Of a stretch of 64,000 bases of DNA, positions 54,693 through 64,000 are shown in pieces. The position numbers and the translations under genes were made by a program. The DNA is from Roseobacter sp. (GTDB lineage: Bacteria; Pseudomonadota; Alphaproteobacteria; Rhodobacterales; Rhodobacteraceae). Location: contig PCCY01000028.1 in assembly GCA_002731875.1 (NCBI GenBank), forward strand, positions 1-64,000, given 5' to 3'. The notes beneath the pieces are model-generated. The model ran no database searches. It was given only the letters and a program-made list of their open reading frames with translations, and had not been told where the DNA came from. The first letter of the stretch is position 1. The number at the start of each line of letters is the position of its first letter.

Positions 54693-55861
54693 TTTCTGTA
54701 AACGACGCCCTGGCACAGCTTTTCGATCTTGTATCCCCGAACCACGTCGAGACCGTTCCGTTGCGCAAGGCCGCCAGCCGGGTGTTGGCCCGCGATGTGG
54801 TGGCGGCCCGTTCTCAGCCGCCTTTCGCGGTATCGTCAATGGATGGATATGCCTTGCGACAAGCCGAGGTCGAGCCGGACGCGATGTTCAAAGTCATTGG
54901 CGAAGCCGCCGCCGGGCACCGGTTCGAGGGCACCGTAAAAGCAGGCCAAGCCGTTCGGATCTTCACCGGTGCCCCGGTGCCAGACGGGGCCGATTTCGTG
55001 GTGATCCAGGAAGATACGACCCGGCGCGGTGATTTATTGATGCTGGGTCACGACATCGACGGCAAGACCAACATCCGTCCGGCTGGCGGCGATTTCACCC
55101 AAGGTGACGTGATGCCGGCCCCGCGCCGTTTGCGCCCCTCTGATATTGCGCTGCTTGCCTCCATGAATATCGCTGACGTCCCTGTGCACGCTGCACCTCG
55201 GGTCGCGATTATCGCCACCGGAGACGAACTTGTTCAACCTGGCGAAACCCCAGGTCCGGATCAGATAATAGCTTCTAACACTTATGGATTGGCAGCGTTG
55301 CTTGAACAGGCCGGTGCACGGTGCCGGATGATTCCGATTGCCCGCGATACCGTGGCCTCGCTGACACAGGCGTTCACGATGGCTCAGGACGCCGATCTGA
55401 TTATCACCATTGGCGGCGCATCGGTGGGCGATCACGATCTCGTCGCGCCTGTCGCGGCGGAAATGGGTATGGAGCAATCCTTTTACAAGGTTGCAATGCG
55501 CCCTGGCAAACCCCTGATGGCGGGAAAACTGCGGGATGTGCCAATGATCGGCCTGCCCGGCAACCCGGTGTCCGCGATGGTCTGTGGTGTGGTGTTTGTG
55601 GTACCTGTTGTGCACAAGATGCTGGGTTTGCCCGCTGCGGCAGCGCCGCGTGTCAGCTTGCCCCTGGGGGTTGATCTACGTCCCAATGGACCGCGTGAAC
55701 ATTATATGCGGGCAAGGTATGACGGGGGCATAGTACATCCGGAAAGCAACCAGGACAGTTCACTGTTGGGTGTTCTGTCGCGCGCCGATGTGCTGGTTGT
55801 GCGTCCCCCCGACGACCCCGCGCGCATGGCCGGAGAGATGATCGACTGCATCCGCCTATGA
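54689..55861 (+). CDS. moeA: Molybdopterin molybdenumtransferase (MoeA)
   Basis: Inserts molybdate into adenylylated molybdopterin. The 390 residues carry [50 protein letters not shown] and the [11 protein letters not shown] and [11 protein letters not shown] motifs of the MoeA/gephyrin fold. The length is normal. It ends the trp-moa run; lexA follows with its own promoter right after the stop codon. Confidence 0.96.
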   Translation: MISVNDALAQLFDLVSPNHVETVPLRKAASRVLARDVVAARSQPPFAVSSMDGYALRQAEVEPDAMFKVIGEAAAGHRFEGTVKAGQAVRIFTGAPVPDGADFVVIQEDTTRRGDLLMLGHDIDGKTNIRPAGGDFTQGDVMPAPRRLRPSDIALLASMNIADVPVHAAPRVAIIATGDELVQPGETPGPDQIIASNTYGLAALLEQAGARCRMIPIARDTVASLTQAFTMAQDADLIITIGGASVGDHDLVAPVAAEMGMEQSFYKVAMRPGKPLMAGKLRDVPMIGLPGNPVSAMVCGVVFVVPVVHKMLGLPAAAAPRVSLPLGVDLRPNGPREHYMRARYDGGIVHPESNQDSSLLGVLSRADVLVVRPPDDPARMAGEMIDCIRL

Positions 55862-55864
55862 TAG

Positions 55865-55893
55865 TTGACACAAAACGGGAACAACTATAGAAC
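55865..55893 (+). promoter_or_regulatory. lexA promoter with SOS box
   Basis: TTGACA at 55865-55870 and TAGAAC at 55888-55893 are 17 bases apart. GAAC-AACTATA-GAAC at 55879-55893 is an exact alphaproteobacterial LexA site (GAAC-N7-GAAC). It covers the spacer and -10 element, so bound LexA would block its own promoter. The start codon is 33 bases downstream. Confidence 0.88.
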
Positions 55894-55926
55894 AAACCCT
55901 AATTGATAATCACAGGGACCGTTTGC

Positions 55927-56625
55927 ATGCTGACCAAAAAACAACTCGATCTGCTGGCTTTCATTCATAAACGCGTTCAGCGTGATGGTGTCCCCCCCAG
56001 TTTTGACGAGATGAAGGAAGCATTGGATCTGCGATCAAAATCCGGGATTCACCGGCTTATTACCGCCCTGGAGGAGCGCGGGTTCATCCGCCGATTGGCG
56101 CATCGGGCTCGGGCTATCGAAGTGGTGAAACTTCCCGATTCACTGGGCGGGCATTCCGAAGCAGGCTTTACGCCGCGGGTGATTGATGGCGACCGCCCCG
56201 ACGCGCCCCCGCCTCTCTCTGCCGCCCCGGTGTCCGCTGCATCTTATGAACTGCCTGTGATGGGGCGGATCGCTGCGGGTGTGCCGATTGAAGCGATAAG
56301 CACGATGACCCGATCGGTCGCCGTTCCAGGGGATATGATCAGCGGTAAGGGCGAACATTACGCGCTTGAGGTCAAAGGCGATTCGATGATCGATGCGGGG
56401 ATCAATGACGGTGACGTTGTGGTGATCCGCGAAACGTCAGTCGCCCAGGATGGCGAAATCGTCGTGGCATTGGTCGACGATCACGAAGCGACGCTTAAGC
56501 GGTTCAAGCGGCATGGATCCTCCATCGCGCTCGAAGCTGCCAACCCGGCCTACGAAACACGGGTGTTTCCATCGGACAAGGTCAAGGTCCAGGGACGTTT
56601 GGTTGGCTTGATTCGGACCTACTGA
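55927..56625 (+). CDS. lexA: LexA repressor
   Basis: SOS repressor that cleaves itself when RecA filaments form. The 232 residues begin [21 protein letters not shown] with a winged helix ([20 protein letters not shown]). The self-cleavage Ala-Gly is in [12 protein letters not shown], the catalytic Ser in [18 protein letters not shown] and the Lys in [14 protein letters not shown]. An Ala/Pro/Asp-rich linker separates the domains. The start codon fits the family exactly. It converges with comEC and overlaps its stop by seven bases. Confidence 0.96.
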   Translation: MLTKKQLDLLAFIHKRVQRDGVPPSFDEMKEALDLRSKSGIHRLITALEERGFIRRLAHRARAIEVVKLPDSLGGHSEAGFTPRVIDGDRPDAPPPLSAAPVSAASYELPVMGRIAAGVPIEAISTMTRSVAVPGDMISGKGEHYALEVKGDSMIDAGINDGDVVVIRETSVAQDGEIVVALVDDHEATLKRFKRHGSSIALEAANPAYETRVFPSDKVKVQGRLVGLIRTY

Positions 56626-58664
56626 ACCTCGGCATCCGGCCAATTGGTCCATCGTCGTGTGCCCGTCATCTGACGGGCAGTGCGCATGCCTATTCCGTCA
56701 TTTGCCACAAATAGCGCGACGGCCCCGGTGGTACCCAGCCGCCTGGGGTCGAAAAGATCGCAATCGCCTGTCGGGGGCGTTTCCACGACGGTTGACGTGA
56801 CAACGATCTGACCCTCGTGACAGGCTGTGAACCGGGCCAAGGCACGTTTCCCTGACAGATGAACGATCTCTTTCCCCGCCAGCAGATCCCGATCAGACCA
56901 ACCTGCTGCCGCTTGCGCTTGATCGGAACTGTCCCCATCGTTTTCCAACCAGTTAAGCGCGATGAACCCTGCCCCTTTCGGTTTGCTTAACACGCGCCCT
57001 TCGGGTGACATCAATCCGACGATACTGCCATTGTCTGCAATCAGCAAAGCCGGTCGCTCGGTCTCTTGCCACAGGAAGAACCCCGCCACGACCATGCCCA
57101 ACCCCGCATAGCGCAGTTTTCCCTGCCAGAGCAGCAGCCAAAGAAACCCCATCGCGAGCAGAGGCAGAACCCACGGGCCGGGGGCCTTTACGCGGCTCTG
57201 AGAACCATCGATCTGTGCAATGAATTCGGCGACCCCCAAAATCCAGCGCAGGCCCATTCCCATAACCCAAAACGCCAGATGATCGAGCCCCAAGGGGGCC
57301 AGGCCAAGCGCCGCCACCGCTGCCGGCATCACCATCAACCCCATCAAGGGTACCGACAGAAGATTCGCGACCAGGCCGTAATGAGCGATCGTATTGAAAT
57401 GTGCCGCGCCGACAGGCGCAGTGAACACCCCGGCCACCGCCGATGACAGGAAAGTCGCAGTGACCGGTGCCAGCCATCCTGGCCCAAGCGTCCGGCCAGC
57501 ATTGCGTAGCCATCCGAACACGGCAACCAATGCTGTCGTCGCTGCAAATGACATCTGAAAACCGGGGCCGGTCAATGCTTCGGGGCGCAACGTCAACACG
57601 ATGATAGCAGCGATCGCCACTGCACGCAGGGTCAGCGCTCTGCGTCCGATCACCAACGCGCCCAGTGCGACCAGCACCATGATGAAGGCTCTCTCTGTCG
57701 CGACATTACCCCCTGACAGCGCCAGGTAAACTCCGGCTGCCCCCATGGCACCTATCGCAGCTATACTGCGGGTCGGCCAATGCAAGGCGACCCAGGGAAC
57801 CAGACAAAGGGCCGTGCGTAGCGCGCCGAACACCACTGCGCTGAGAAGGCCCATATGCAGCCCTGATATGGCCAGAAGGTGCGCCAGGTTGCTGGCGCGA
57901 AGGTTGCTGAGCCCGGCTTGGCTCATTGCGCTGCGGTCGCCGGTGGTGATGGCCGTCGCAAACCCACCGACATCGCCGGGCAAAACCGATTGAATCCTTG
58001 CGGAAGCCGCCATGCGCAGGCGAAATATCGCGAGACCGGCGTGCCCCGCCGACGCAGGCGCTGCGCCTAGTACCGGGTTGCGTGTATAGCCCACCGCCCC
58101 CAGTCCGGCAAACCAGGCGTAGCGTTGAAAATCAAAGCCGCCCGGCTCGACCGGCCCGCTGGGAGGGGACAGATGCCCTGTGGTCATCACCCGCAACCCG
58201 GGCGCGGCTGCGATACTGTGGCTTTGGTCGCCATGAAGTGAAATCCGTACCTTGTTTGGCGTATGCTCGGGTGCCACACGGGCCAGAACCACACGGTCCA
58301 ACGTCAGACGCAAGGCGTCGGACTGACTGCGATCAATGGCCACAACGCGGCCGTCAATGGGTCCGTAATAGCGCCAACCCAGCACCGGTGCCGCAACCGA
58401 GTGAGCGCGCCAGGCTGCGACATTAAACCCTACCAGCACAAGCGCGACAGCTACGATCAAGGGCGAAGCGGCCTCCGGCATAAATCGTGACGCAAGACCA
58501 ACGCAAAAAGCGACTGTCGCAGTGCCAAGGAGCTGCATGTTTGAAGGTTCAGCCCCCAGGGCAAAATACGACCCGATGCCGACGGCCAGACATACCGGCA
58601 CCCAACCCACAAGGTGGCCACGCTGCTGTTGCATCATCTGCGCAAGGCCAAGCCTCAGGCCCAT
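56619..58664 (-). CDS. comEC: ComEC/Rec2-family competence membrane protein
   Basis: A 681-residue inner membrane channel protein of the DNA uptake family. It has an N-terminal DUF4131-type region with [20 protein letters not shown], then the conserved Competence domain ([23 protein letters not shown]) with several membrane spans. The C-terminal 150 residues resemble the usual metallo-beta-lactamase tail only weakly, and the HxHxDH motif is absent. Many alphaproteobacteria keep comEC with lexA without known natural competence. Confidence 0.88.
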   Translation of the reverse strand: MGLRLGLAQMMQQQRGHLVGWVPVCLAVGIGSYFALGAEPSNMQLLGTATVAFCVGLASRFMPEAASPLIVAVALVLVGFNVAAWRAHSVAAPVLGWRYYGPIDGRVVAIDRSQSDALRLTLDRVVLARVAPEHTPNKVRISLHGDQSHSIAAAPGLRVMTTGHLSPPSGPVEPGGFDFQRYAWFAGLGAVGYTRNPVLGAAPASAGHAGLAIFRLRMAASARIQSVLPGDVGGFATAITTGDRSAMSQAGLSNLRASNLAHLLAISGLHMGLLSAVVFGALRTALCLVPWVALHWPTRSIAAIGAMGAAGVYLALSGGNVATERAFIMVLVALGALVIGRRALTLRAVAIAAIIVLTLRPEALTGPGFQMSFAATTALVAVFGWLRNAGRTLGPGWLAPVTATFLSSAVAGVFTAPVGAAHFNTIAHYGLVANLLSVPLMGLMVMPAAVAALGLAPLGLDHLAFWVMGMGLRWILGVAEFIAQIDGSQSRVKAPGPWVLPLLAMGFLWLLLWQGKLRYAGLGMVVAGFFLWQETERPALLIADNGSIVGLMSPEGRVLSKPKGAGFIALNWLENDGDSSDQAQAAAGWSDRDLLAGKEIVHLSGKRALARFTACHEGQIVVTSTVVETPPTGDCDLFDPRRLGTTGAVALFVANDGIGMRTARQMTGTRRWTNWPDAEVQ

Positions 58665-58790
58665 ACTTGCCCCCGATCATCGCACTGGATAGATAGTGGG
58701 TGACGCTATCCCAACGCTGGTTAGCAAAAGATAAACGGCACATCGTTTCGCGCGTTAGCCGACATTCCCGTTGAAAGGACCAACAGATTT

Positions 58791-60191
58791 ATGACATCGC
58801 CTGTCGTCACCCGTTTCGCCCCATCACCGACCGGCTATCTGCACATTGGTGGCGCACGCACAGCGCTTTTCAACTGGCTTTACGCGCGGGGGCGCGGCGG
58901 GAAATTCCTTCTCCGGATCGAGGATACCGACCGGCTGCGCCACACACCCGAGGCGACCGACGCGATTCTGAAAGGCATGGCCTGGTTGGGGCTGGACCAT
59001 GACGGAGATATCGTCAGCCAGTTTGACAACGCGCCGCGCCACGCCGAGGTCGCGCTTGAACTGCTTGCGTCAGGGAAAGCCTATAAATGCTTCGCGACCC
59101 AAGACGAGATCGCTGCGTTTCGTGATGCGGCCAAGGCCGAGGGGCGCAGCACGCTGTACCGTTCGCCCTGGCGTGATGCGCCCCCGCACACCCATCCGGA
59201 TGCGCCGTATGCGGTGCGGATCAAAGCACCGCTGACGGGCGATACCGTTATTCGGGATCAGGTACAGGGTGACGTAAAAATAAGCAATGAACAGCTTGAT
59301 GACATGGTTTTGCTCCGGTCCGATGGCACACCGGTTTATATGTTGGCCGTCGTTGTCGATGATCATGACATGGGGGTGACCCATGTGATCAGGGGGGATG
59401 ACCACCTGAATAACGCGGCAAGACAGATGATGATCTATGATGCAATGGGATGGGATGTGCCGACATGGGCGCACATCCCCCTTATTCACGGATCTGACGG
59501 CAAGAAGCTTTCCAAGCGGCATGGAGCCTTGGGCGCTCAGGAATATCAGGCGATGGGCTATCCGGCAGCGGGCATGCGCAATTATCTTGCCCGCTTGGGA
59601 TGGAGCCATGGCGATGATGAATTCTTTACCGACGCGCAGGCGCAAGAGTGGTTCGACCTTGATGGAATTCGCAAGAGCCCTGCACAATTCGATCTGAAGA
59701 AGCTCGAGAATATTTGCGGACAGCATATGGCGATCAGCGATGATGCCGCATTGCGGCACGAAATCGAGCAATATCTGGATGCGGCGGATCTTCCACCTCT
59801 GACAAAAGATCAGGGCGACGGTCTGGAAAGGGCAATGTATTGCCTCAAGGATCGTGCGAAAACATTTCCCGATCTTCTTGAAAAAGCACAGTTTATCCTA
59901 TCCAGCAGACCGATTGTGCCCGACGAGAAGGCTGCTCGGAATCTTGATAATGTATCCCGTAGTATACTGACAGAATTGACGTCGCAGTTGCAGAATGTTA
60001 CGTGGGACAGAGAAACGCTGGAAGAGGCGCTGAACGGCTTTGCCGCAGAACATGACACCAAATTTGGCAAATTGGCGGGGCCGCTGCGTGCAGCGTTGGC
60101 TGGACGGGCAGCAACCCCATCGGTTTTTGACATGATGCTGGTGCTAGGGCGCGAAGAAAGCCTTGCTAGGCTGAACGATGCAGCTATCTGA
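58791..60191 (+). CDS. gltX: Glutamyl-tRNA synthetase
   Basis: Class I synthetase that charges tRNA-Glu. The 466 residues start [23 protein letters not shown] (HIGH motif) and have [27 protein letters not shown] and the KMSKS form [14 protein letters not shown]. The zinc motif between them is reduced, as in the short alphaproteobacterial GluRS. Rhodobacteraceae usually have two gltX genes; which tRNAs this copy serves is unknown. The last 500 bases look richer in A and T than the first. Confidence 0.94.
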   Translation: MTSPVVTRFAPSPTGYLHIGGARTALFNWLYARGRGGKFLLRIEDTDRLRHTPEATDAILKGMAWLGLDHDGDIVSQFDNAPRHAEVALELLASGKAYKCFATQDEIAAFRDAAKAEGRSTLYRSPWRDAPPHTHPDAPYAVRIKAPLTGDTVIRDQVQGDVKISNEQLDDMVLLRSDGTPVYMLAVVVDDHDMGVTHVIRGDDHLNNAARQMMIYDAMGWDVPTWAHIPLIHGSDGKKLSKRHGALGAQEYQAMGYPAAGMRNYLARLGWSHGDDEFFTDAQAQEWFDLDGIRKSPAQFDLKKLENICGQHMAISDDAALRHEIEQYLDAADLPPLTKDQGDGLERAMYCLKDRAKTFPDLLEKAQFILSSRPIVPDEKAARNLDNVSRSILTELTSQLQNVTWDRETLEEALNGFAAEHDTKFGKLAGPLRAALAGRAATPSVFDMMLVLGREESLARLNDAAI

Positions 60192-60302
60192 ATTATGCTT
60201 CGGCACATTTACAGATAGCGCAACAAACACACGGCATGGACCAATTCAGGGCCATGCCAGACGGCGGCAGACTGCACGCTGCATATGACAGGAAGGGACT
60301 TC

Positions 60303-61598
60303 ATGGCCGAAAGTACAAAATCCGCAACGTTGACCATTGACGGCAAGAGCTTTGAGTTGCCTATCTATTCGCCGACGGTTGGCCCGGAAGTGGTAGACAT
60401 CCGCAAGCTGTATGCCCAAGCCAATGTTTTTACATATGACCCCGGCTTTACATCAACTGCGGCATGCGACAGCACAATTACCTTCATCGACGGTGACGAA
60501 GGTGTCTTGCTGCATCGCGGCTACCCGATTGAGCAACTGGCAGGCAAATCGCATTATCTAGAGGTCTGCTATCTGCTTTTGTATGGTGAATTGCCGTCGC
60601 CCACCCAGTTGGAAGAGTTTGAAGCTCTGGTCACCAACCATACCATGATCCACGAACAGATGATTAATTTCTTCCGTGGTTTCCGCCGTGACGCACATCC
60701 GATGGCCATCATGGTTGGCGTCGTCGGTGCGATGTCTGCATTTTATCACGACAGCACCGATATCAACGATGCACACCAACGCGAGGTCGCGACGATCCGT
60801 CTGATCGCCAAGATGCCTACGATCGCTGCGATGGCCTATAAATACACCATCGGTCAGCCATTCATCTATCCGCGCAACGATGTCGATTATGCGGGTAACT
60901 TCCTGCGCATGTGTTTTGCCGTACCCGCCGAGGAATACGTCGTCGACCCGATCCTGAGCCGCGCGATGGACCGGATCTTCACGCTTCACGCCGATCACGA
61001 GCAAAACGCATCGACATCTACGGTACGCCTTGCATCTTCGTCCGGTGCCAACCCCTTCGCCTGTATCGCTGCTGGGATCGCCTGCCTTTGGGGTCCGGCG
61101 CATGGCGGTGCAAACCAGGCCTGCCTTGAGATGCTCAAGGAAATCGGAACGCCTGATCGTATTCCGGAATTCATCGCCCGTGCAAAAGACAAGAACGACC
61201 CGTTCCGTCTGATGGGCTTCGGTCACCGCGTGTACAAGAATTTCGACCCGCGCGCGACCGTGATGAAGGAAAGCGCAGACGAAGTGCTCGAGCTGTTGGG
61301 CGTCGAAAACAACCCCGTGCTGCAAGTCGCGAAAGAGCTCGAGAAACAAGCCCTGCAAGACCCGTATTTTGCGGACAAGAAGCTGTTCCCGAATGTTGAT
61401 TTCTATTCGGGTATCATCTTGGAAGCCATGGGTTTCCCCACGTCGATGTTTACACCGATCTTCGCGCTGGCGCGGACGGTCGGCTGGATTTCGCAATGGA
61501 AAGAGCAAATCAGCGATCCGCAGCTGAAAATCGGGCGCCCGCGTCAATTGTATCTCGGCGAGACCAGCCGCGACTACGTCGATATTGAAAACCGCTGA
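60303..61598 (+). CDS. gltA: Citrate synthase (type II)
   Basis: Condenses oxaloacetate and acetyl-CoA at the start of the citric acid cycle. The 431 residues have the catalytic His in [29 protein letters not shown], the second catalytic His in [19 protein letters not shown] and the Asp in [12 protein letters not shown]. It is the NADH-sensitive hexameric type by length. The start at [10 protein letters not shown] has AGGAAGGGA upstream, not the track start. A strong terminator follows. Confidence 0.97.
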   Translation: MAESTKSATLTIDGKSFELPIYSPTVGPEVVDIRKLYAQANVFTYDPGFTSTAACDSTITFIDGDEGVLLHRGYPIEQLAGKSHYLEVCYLLLYGELPSPTQLEEFEALVTNHTMIHEQMINFFRGFRRDAHPMAIMVGVVGAMSAFYHDSTDINDAHQREVATIRLIAKMPTIAAMAYKYTIGQPFIYPRNDVDYAGNFLRMCFAVPAEEYVVDPILSRAMDRIFTLHADHEQNASTSTVRLASSSGANPFACIAAGIACLWGPAHGGANQACLEMLKEIGTPDRIPEFIARAKDKNDPFRLMGFGHRVYKNFDPRATVMKESADEVLELLGVENNPVLQVAKELEKQALQDPYFADKKLFPNVDFYSGIILEAMGFPTSMFTPIFALARTVGWISQWKEQISDPQLKIGRPRQLYLGETSRDYVDIENR

Positions 61599-61617
61599 TC
61601 GCCAGATCGCAACGGAA

Positions 61618-61648
61618 CGCCTCGCGATTATGCGGGGCGTTTTTTTTT
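61618..61648 (+). terminator. Rho-independent terminator for gltA
   Basis: CGCCTCGC and GCGGGGCG form an 8-bp stem with one wobble and a six-base loop, followed by nine T residues. It starts about 20 bases after the gltA stop. Confidence 0.92.
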
Positions 61649-61961
61649 GCAAGCCGTGCTAAAGTGCTTGCGCAGGCGTCAGGCCATCTTCCCCAAGGCT
61701 GTGTGGCAAAGAATCATTTGTGACGGGGCACCGTCATCAAAAGCCCCTTTGATCAGCCACTGTTTCGTGGTTCGGTTTCCAAAAATCCCGCCCAGCGGTG
61801 TGACCTTGGGGAAATTACAATAATGTTTCCACTTGCTCTACAATGTTCCAAAAACATTGACGCCCCCCGGTTAAAAAGCCCAAATATTTCACTAGTTACT
61901 GTGAATGGTGCCACTGGCCAAAGCCTGTGCCTTTTATCGACTGAGCAAGGAGATTACCGTG
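61649..61961. other. Intergenic region between gltA and the 97-aa gene
   Basis: 313 bases without a credible gene. CAATGTT-CCAAA-AACATTG (61841-61859) is a perfect 7-bp inverted repeat near a likely promoter area, and AATGTT occurs once more just before it. GACGG/CCGTC and ATCAAA/TTTGAT form small hairpins around 61725-61755. These could be the regulatory region of the following small gene. Confidence 0.45.
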
Positions 61962-62255
61962 ATGGCTACACGAGATACCAGCCTGGAATGGGAAACTGCG
62001 ACCAGCCTTGCATCTGAACACGCCCGTGAACAGATTTCTCCGATGGGGTCTTTGGTCCACGATTCACGGCGCAACTGTGACCAGGTGGCGGTCGTTTACA
62101 ACAAGGGAGAGACCCCGCCCCACATCACCGTGACACAAATTTCGCGGTCAGTGCACACCGTCCACGCCGACGGCGTCGCAGTTGCCATCGTTGCGGGTGC
62201 GTCGCGACCGACGCTGGAACCGGCTGACGTGCTTTTGATTGAACGTTCCGTCTGA
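61962..62255 (+). CDS. Hypothetical 97-aa protein
   Basis: Begins MATRDTSLEWETATSLASE after a clear AAGGAG nine bases upstream, so it is likely expressed. No signal peptide or membrane helix. The second half, VAVVYNKGETPPHITVTQIS then VAVAIVAGASRPTLEPADVL, is rich in Val and Thr and reads as short beta strands. I do not recognise the family. It stands alone: the gltA terminator is before it and it meets the enoyl-CoA hydratase gene tail to tail with an eight-base gap. Confidence 0.65.
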   Translation: MATRDTSLEWETATSLASEHAREQISPMGSLVHDSRRNCDQVAVVYNKGETPPHITVTQISRSVHTVHADGVAVAIVAGASRPTLEPADVLLIERSV

Positions 62256-62263
62256 CGAAACGT

Positions 62264-63043
62264 TTAACGCCCTTCGAAACGGGCGGGGCGCTTTTGCATA
62301 AAGGCCATTACCCCTTCCTTGAAGTCTCGTGTCTGGCCGCTTTTTCCCTGCTCGCGGGCTTCCAGGGTCAGTTGATCCTCCAGGCTGTTGCCCCAGCTTG
62401 CACGGATGGCGTGTTTGGTCGCGGCGTAAGCCGCTGTGGGGCCCATAGCAAGATGCATCGCGCGGTCGCGCCAATGGGTGGCAAAGGTATCGTCGGGCAC
62501 AGCCTCCCAAATCATCCCCCATTCATCGGCTTTGCGGGCACTGATCTTGTCGGCGAACAGAGCCGCCCCCATTGCCTTTGCCGCGCCCATTTGCCGTGGC
62601 AGCATATAGGTGCCTCCAGCATCGGGAATAAGCCCTATGCGGGCAAACGCCTGAAGAAAGTACGCTTTCTCGGAAGCGATAACGACGTCGGTGGCCAACG
62701 CAAGATTCGCACCGGCACCGGCGGCCGCACCATTTACCGCAGCAATGGTCGGCACGGGGCAGTTGACAATGGCCCTCAGCATCGGGGCGTATTCATCCCG
62801 AAGCGTCCGTTCGAGGTTCATCGCACCCGCCGAACCGCTGTCACCCAGATCCTGGCCTGAACAAAATGCCGACCCCGCCCCTGTAACCACGACGCAGCGC
62901 GCCAGCTTTGCCCCTTGGGTAAAAGCATGTTCTATTTCCGCGCGCATCTGCGTGGTCAAGGCATTCATCTGTTCGGGGCGGTTCAAGGTAACAACCGCCA
63001 ATCCATCCGCGACATCAAAGATGAGAGTTTGGTAATCCATCAT
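62264..63043 (-). CDS. Enoyl-CoA hydratase/isomerase family protein (PaaG-like)
   Basis: A 259-residue crotonase-fold enzyme. LNRPEQMNALTTQM and the oxyanion-hole segments GSAFCSGQDLGD and NGAAAGAGANLALATD are clear. At the first catalytic position the hydratase Glu is missing, and GLIPDAGGTYMLPRQMG carries Asp, as in PaaG, the isomerase of aerobic phenylacetate breakdown. No paa genes are adjacent in the window, so the role is unproven. It starts at either of the two ATG codons in MMDYQTL. Confidence 0.87.
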   Translation of the reverse strand: MMDYQTLIFDVADGLAVVTLNRPEQMNALTTQMRAEIEHAFTQGAKLARCVVVTGAGSAFCSGQDLGDSGSAGAMNLERTLRDEYAPMLRAIVNCPVPTIAAVNGAAAGAGANLALATDVVIASEKAYFLQAFARIGLIPDAGGTYMLPRQMGAAKAMGAALFADKISARKADEWGMIWEAVPDDTFATHWRDRAMHLAMGPTAAYAATKHAIRASWGNSLEDQLTLEAREQGKSGQTRDFKEGVMAFMQKRPARFEGR

Positions 63044-63113
63044 GCAGGTCCGTTTCAGCTAGGTTTTGCCGTAGTCTAGACGAGCCGCTGGTCAGGGCCA
63101 GTGAAACCGCGCG

Positions 63114-63566
63114 TTACCCGTTCAGAATTTTATCCAAACGGGTTTGCTCTTCAGCGCTCAGAGGCGTTTGGTCTGGCGTTTTCGCATGAGCCCGTCCCCG
63201 CACATAGAGCAGGCTTGCACCCCCTGCCAGCAGCAGCATCAAAGGCCCTGCCCCCCACAGCAACCAGGTTGATCCGGTCGCTGGCGGACTCAGCAGCACA
63301 TATTCACCGTAACGGTCCACGATATATCCCACGGCTTGGGTATCGCTGTCGCCGGCCACCAGACGTTCGCGCAACAGGATGCGCAAATCACGCGCAAGGC
63401 TGGCGTTGCTCTCATCAATGCTTTCGTTGCGGCAAACAAGGCACCTGAGGCCCTTGGAGAGGTTTCGTGCGCGTTGTTCAAGCACCGGGTCAGACAGGAT
63501 TTCGTCAGGCTGTACCGCCCAAGCCGGCGTAACCAGCAACATCAACGCAAGTACCAGCCCCCTCAT
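63114..63566 (-). CDS. ccmH: Cytochrome c-type biogenesis protein CcmH
   Basis: Periplasm-facing thiol protein that prepares apocytochrome c for haem attachment. The 150 residues have a signal or anchor (GLVLALMLLVTPAWAVQP), the redox motif LRCLVCRNESIDES (LRCxxC) and a C-terminal membrane helix (LWGAGPLMLLLAGGASLLYV). The start at MRGLVLALM overlaps the ccmF stop as ATGA; the track's longer form is rejected. It is the downstream gene of a ccm operon that leaves the window. Confidence 0.94.
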   Translation of the reverse strand: MRGLVLALMLLVTPAWAVQPDEILSDPVLEQRARNLSKGLRCLVCRNESIDESNASLARDLRILLRERLVAGDSDTQAVGYIVDRYGEYVLLSPPATGSTWLLWGAGPLMLLLAGGASLLYVRGRAHAKTPDQTPLSAEEQTRLDKILNG

Positions 63567-64000
63567 TCTGCCGGCACCGCACGAGAGGGTTTCGCCGCCC
63601 CTGCGGCCACGCGATAGCGACGGTCGGTCAGGCTCATCAAACCGCCGAGCGCCATAAGCGCGCAACCGATCCATATCCAGTTCGTCAGTGGTTTGATGTA
63701 GGTGCGTACCACCCATCCACCAGCATCTTGTTCGTCGCCAATCACCACATAGACATCCCGCGCCAGATTATAATCGATCGCTGCCTCGGTCGTTGGCATC
63801 TGAGCCACCGGATAAAACCGTTTCTCCGGCCGCAGCTGAGAGATCTCTTTTCCATCCTCAAAAAGCGTGACACTGCCGATTGTGGTCATGTAATTGGGCC
63901 CCTGTTGACGGGTCACATCATCCAGCTGGATCGTATAGCGCCCCACGTCGTAGGATTCACCCAGTTTGACAGCGCGAATATCGTCGGTGTTCCACGCGGT
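63563..64000 (-). CDS. ccmF: Haem lyase CcmF, C-terminal part (cut by window edge)
   Basis: The last 145 residues of CcmF, which joins haem to apocytochrome c in the membrane. Visible are VGRYTIQLDDVTRQQGPNYM, EKRFYPVAQMPTTEAAIDYN and the final membrane segment WIWIGCALMALGGLMSLTDRRYR, typical of this family's end. The track's start is an internal GTG codon; the frame stays open to the last base of the window (TAWNTDDIRAVKLGES), so the true start lies beyond it. Confidence 0.93.
   Translation of the reverse strand, partial: TAWNTDDIRAVKLGESYDVGRYTIQLDDVTRQQGPNYMTTIGSVTLFEDGKEISQLRPEKRFYPVAQMPTTEAAIDYNLARDVYVVIGDEQDAGGWVVRTYIKPLTNWIWIGCALMALGGLMSLTDRRYRVAAGAAKPSRAVPAE

Overview
The window reads as chromosomal DNA of an alphaproteobacterium of the Rhodobacteraceae (Roseobacter group). 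The evidence is gene order and regulation. The blocks rpmF-plsX-fabH-ihfA-merR, argS-SPOR protein-nagZ-scpA-scpB and trpG-trpD-trpC-moaC-moeA-lexA with comEC, gltX and gltA behind are the arrangement I know from that family. The SOS box in front of lexA has the alphaproteobacterial form GAAC-N7-GAAC, and the ribonucleotide reductase is the B12-dependent class II enzyme. I see no rRNA, insertion sequence, prophage or CRISPR array. Almost every gene has a good ribosome binding site, and many neighbours overlap by 4 bases (ATGA or GTGA).

Layout. 0-4 kb: ribosomal protein L32, phospholipid and fatty acid initiation (plsX, fabH), IHF alpha and a MerR-type regulator, then tRNA-Pro(GGG). 4-12 kb: a double-length dCTP deaminase, then a long minus-strand block for chromosome segregation (scpAB), cell wall recycling (nagZ, SPOR protein), argS and dgt. 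12-14.4 kb: erpA with a 24-bp tandem repeat growing out of its stop codon, then an accessory minus-strand pair: a 63-aa peptide gene with a duplicated TELFTTGS block and an unrecognised 357-aa protein. 14.3-21.7 kb: DNA repair (xth, an AlkA-like glycosylase), HNH nuclease, esterase, cobK, an MFS carrier, a phytoene-synthase-like protein and cimA. 21.8-29.5 kb: cysS, an aminotransferase, an outer membrane barrel, an MttB-family methyltransferase, cardiolipin synthase and an EEP-family hydrolase.

29.4-35.3 kb is a five-gene BMP-type ABC importer operon ending in a cytosine-deaminase-family amidohydrolase. Next are nrdJ with NrdR-like and DnaA-like sites upstream, tRNA-Pro(TGG), a DUF192 protein, a double cold-shock protein, and the divergent pair pdxH / fabI, whose intergenic region carries operator-like repeats. 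42.8-49.1 kb: a purine phosphoribosyltransferase, a second aminotransferase, a PpiD-like chaperone, trpE and an AstE/ASPA-type deacylase. 49-62 kb: a divergent polysaccharide deacetylase, the trpGD-ung-trpC-moaC-moeA cluster, lexA, comEC, gltX and gltA. The window ends with a 97-aa unknown, an enoyl-CoA hydratase family protein, ccmH and the 3' end of ccmF.

Most of the window is core housekeeping. The best candidate for something undescribed is the peptide plus 357-aa protein module at 12.6-14.1 kb, which looks like a small RiPP-type or secreted-peptide system. It has its own operator-like AT-rich upstream region, a UUCG-capped hairpin between the two genes, and a repeat-rich boundary next to erpA. 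The other leads are regulatory: NrdR boxes at nrdJ, tandem repeats between pdxH and fabI, and a shared 3'-end element. All coordinates and motifs were read by eye from the sequence; no database search was run.
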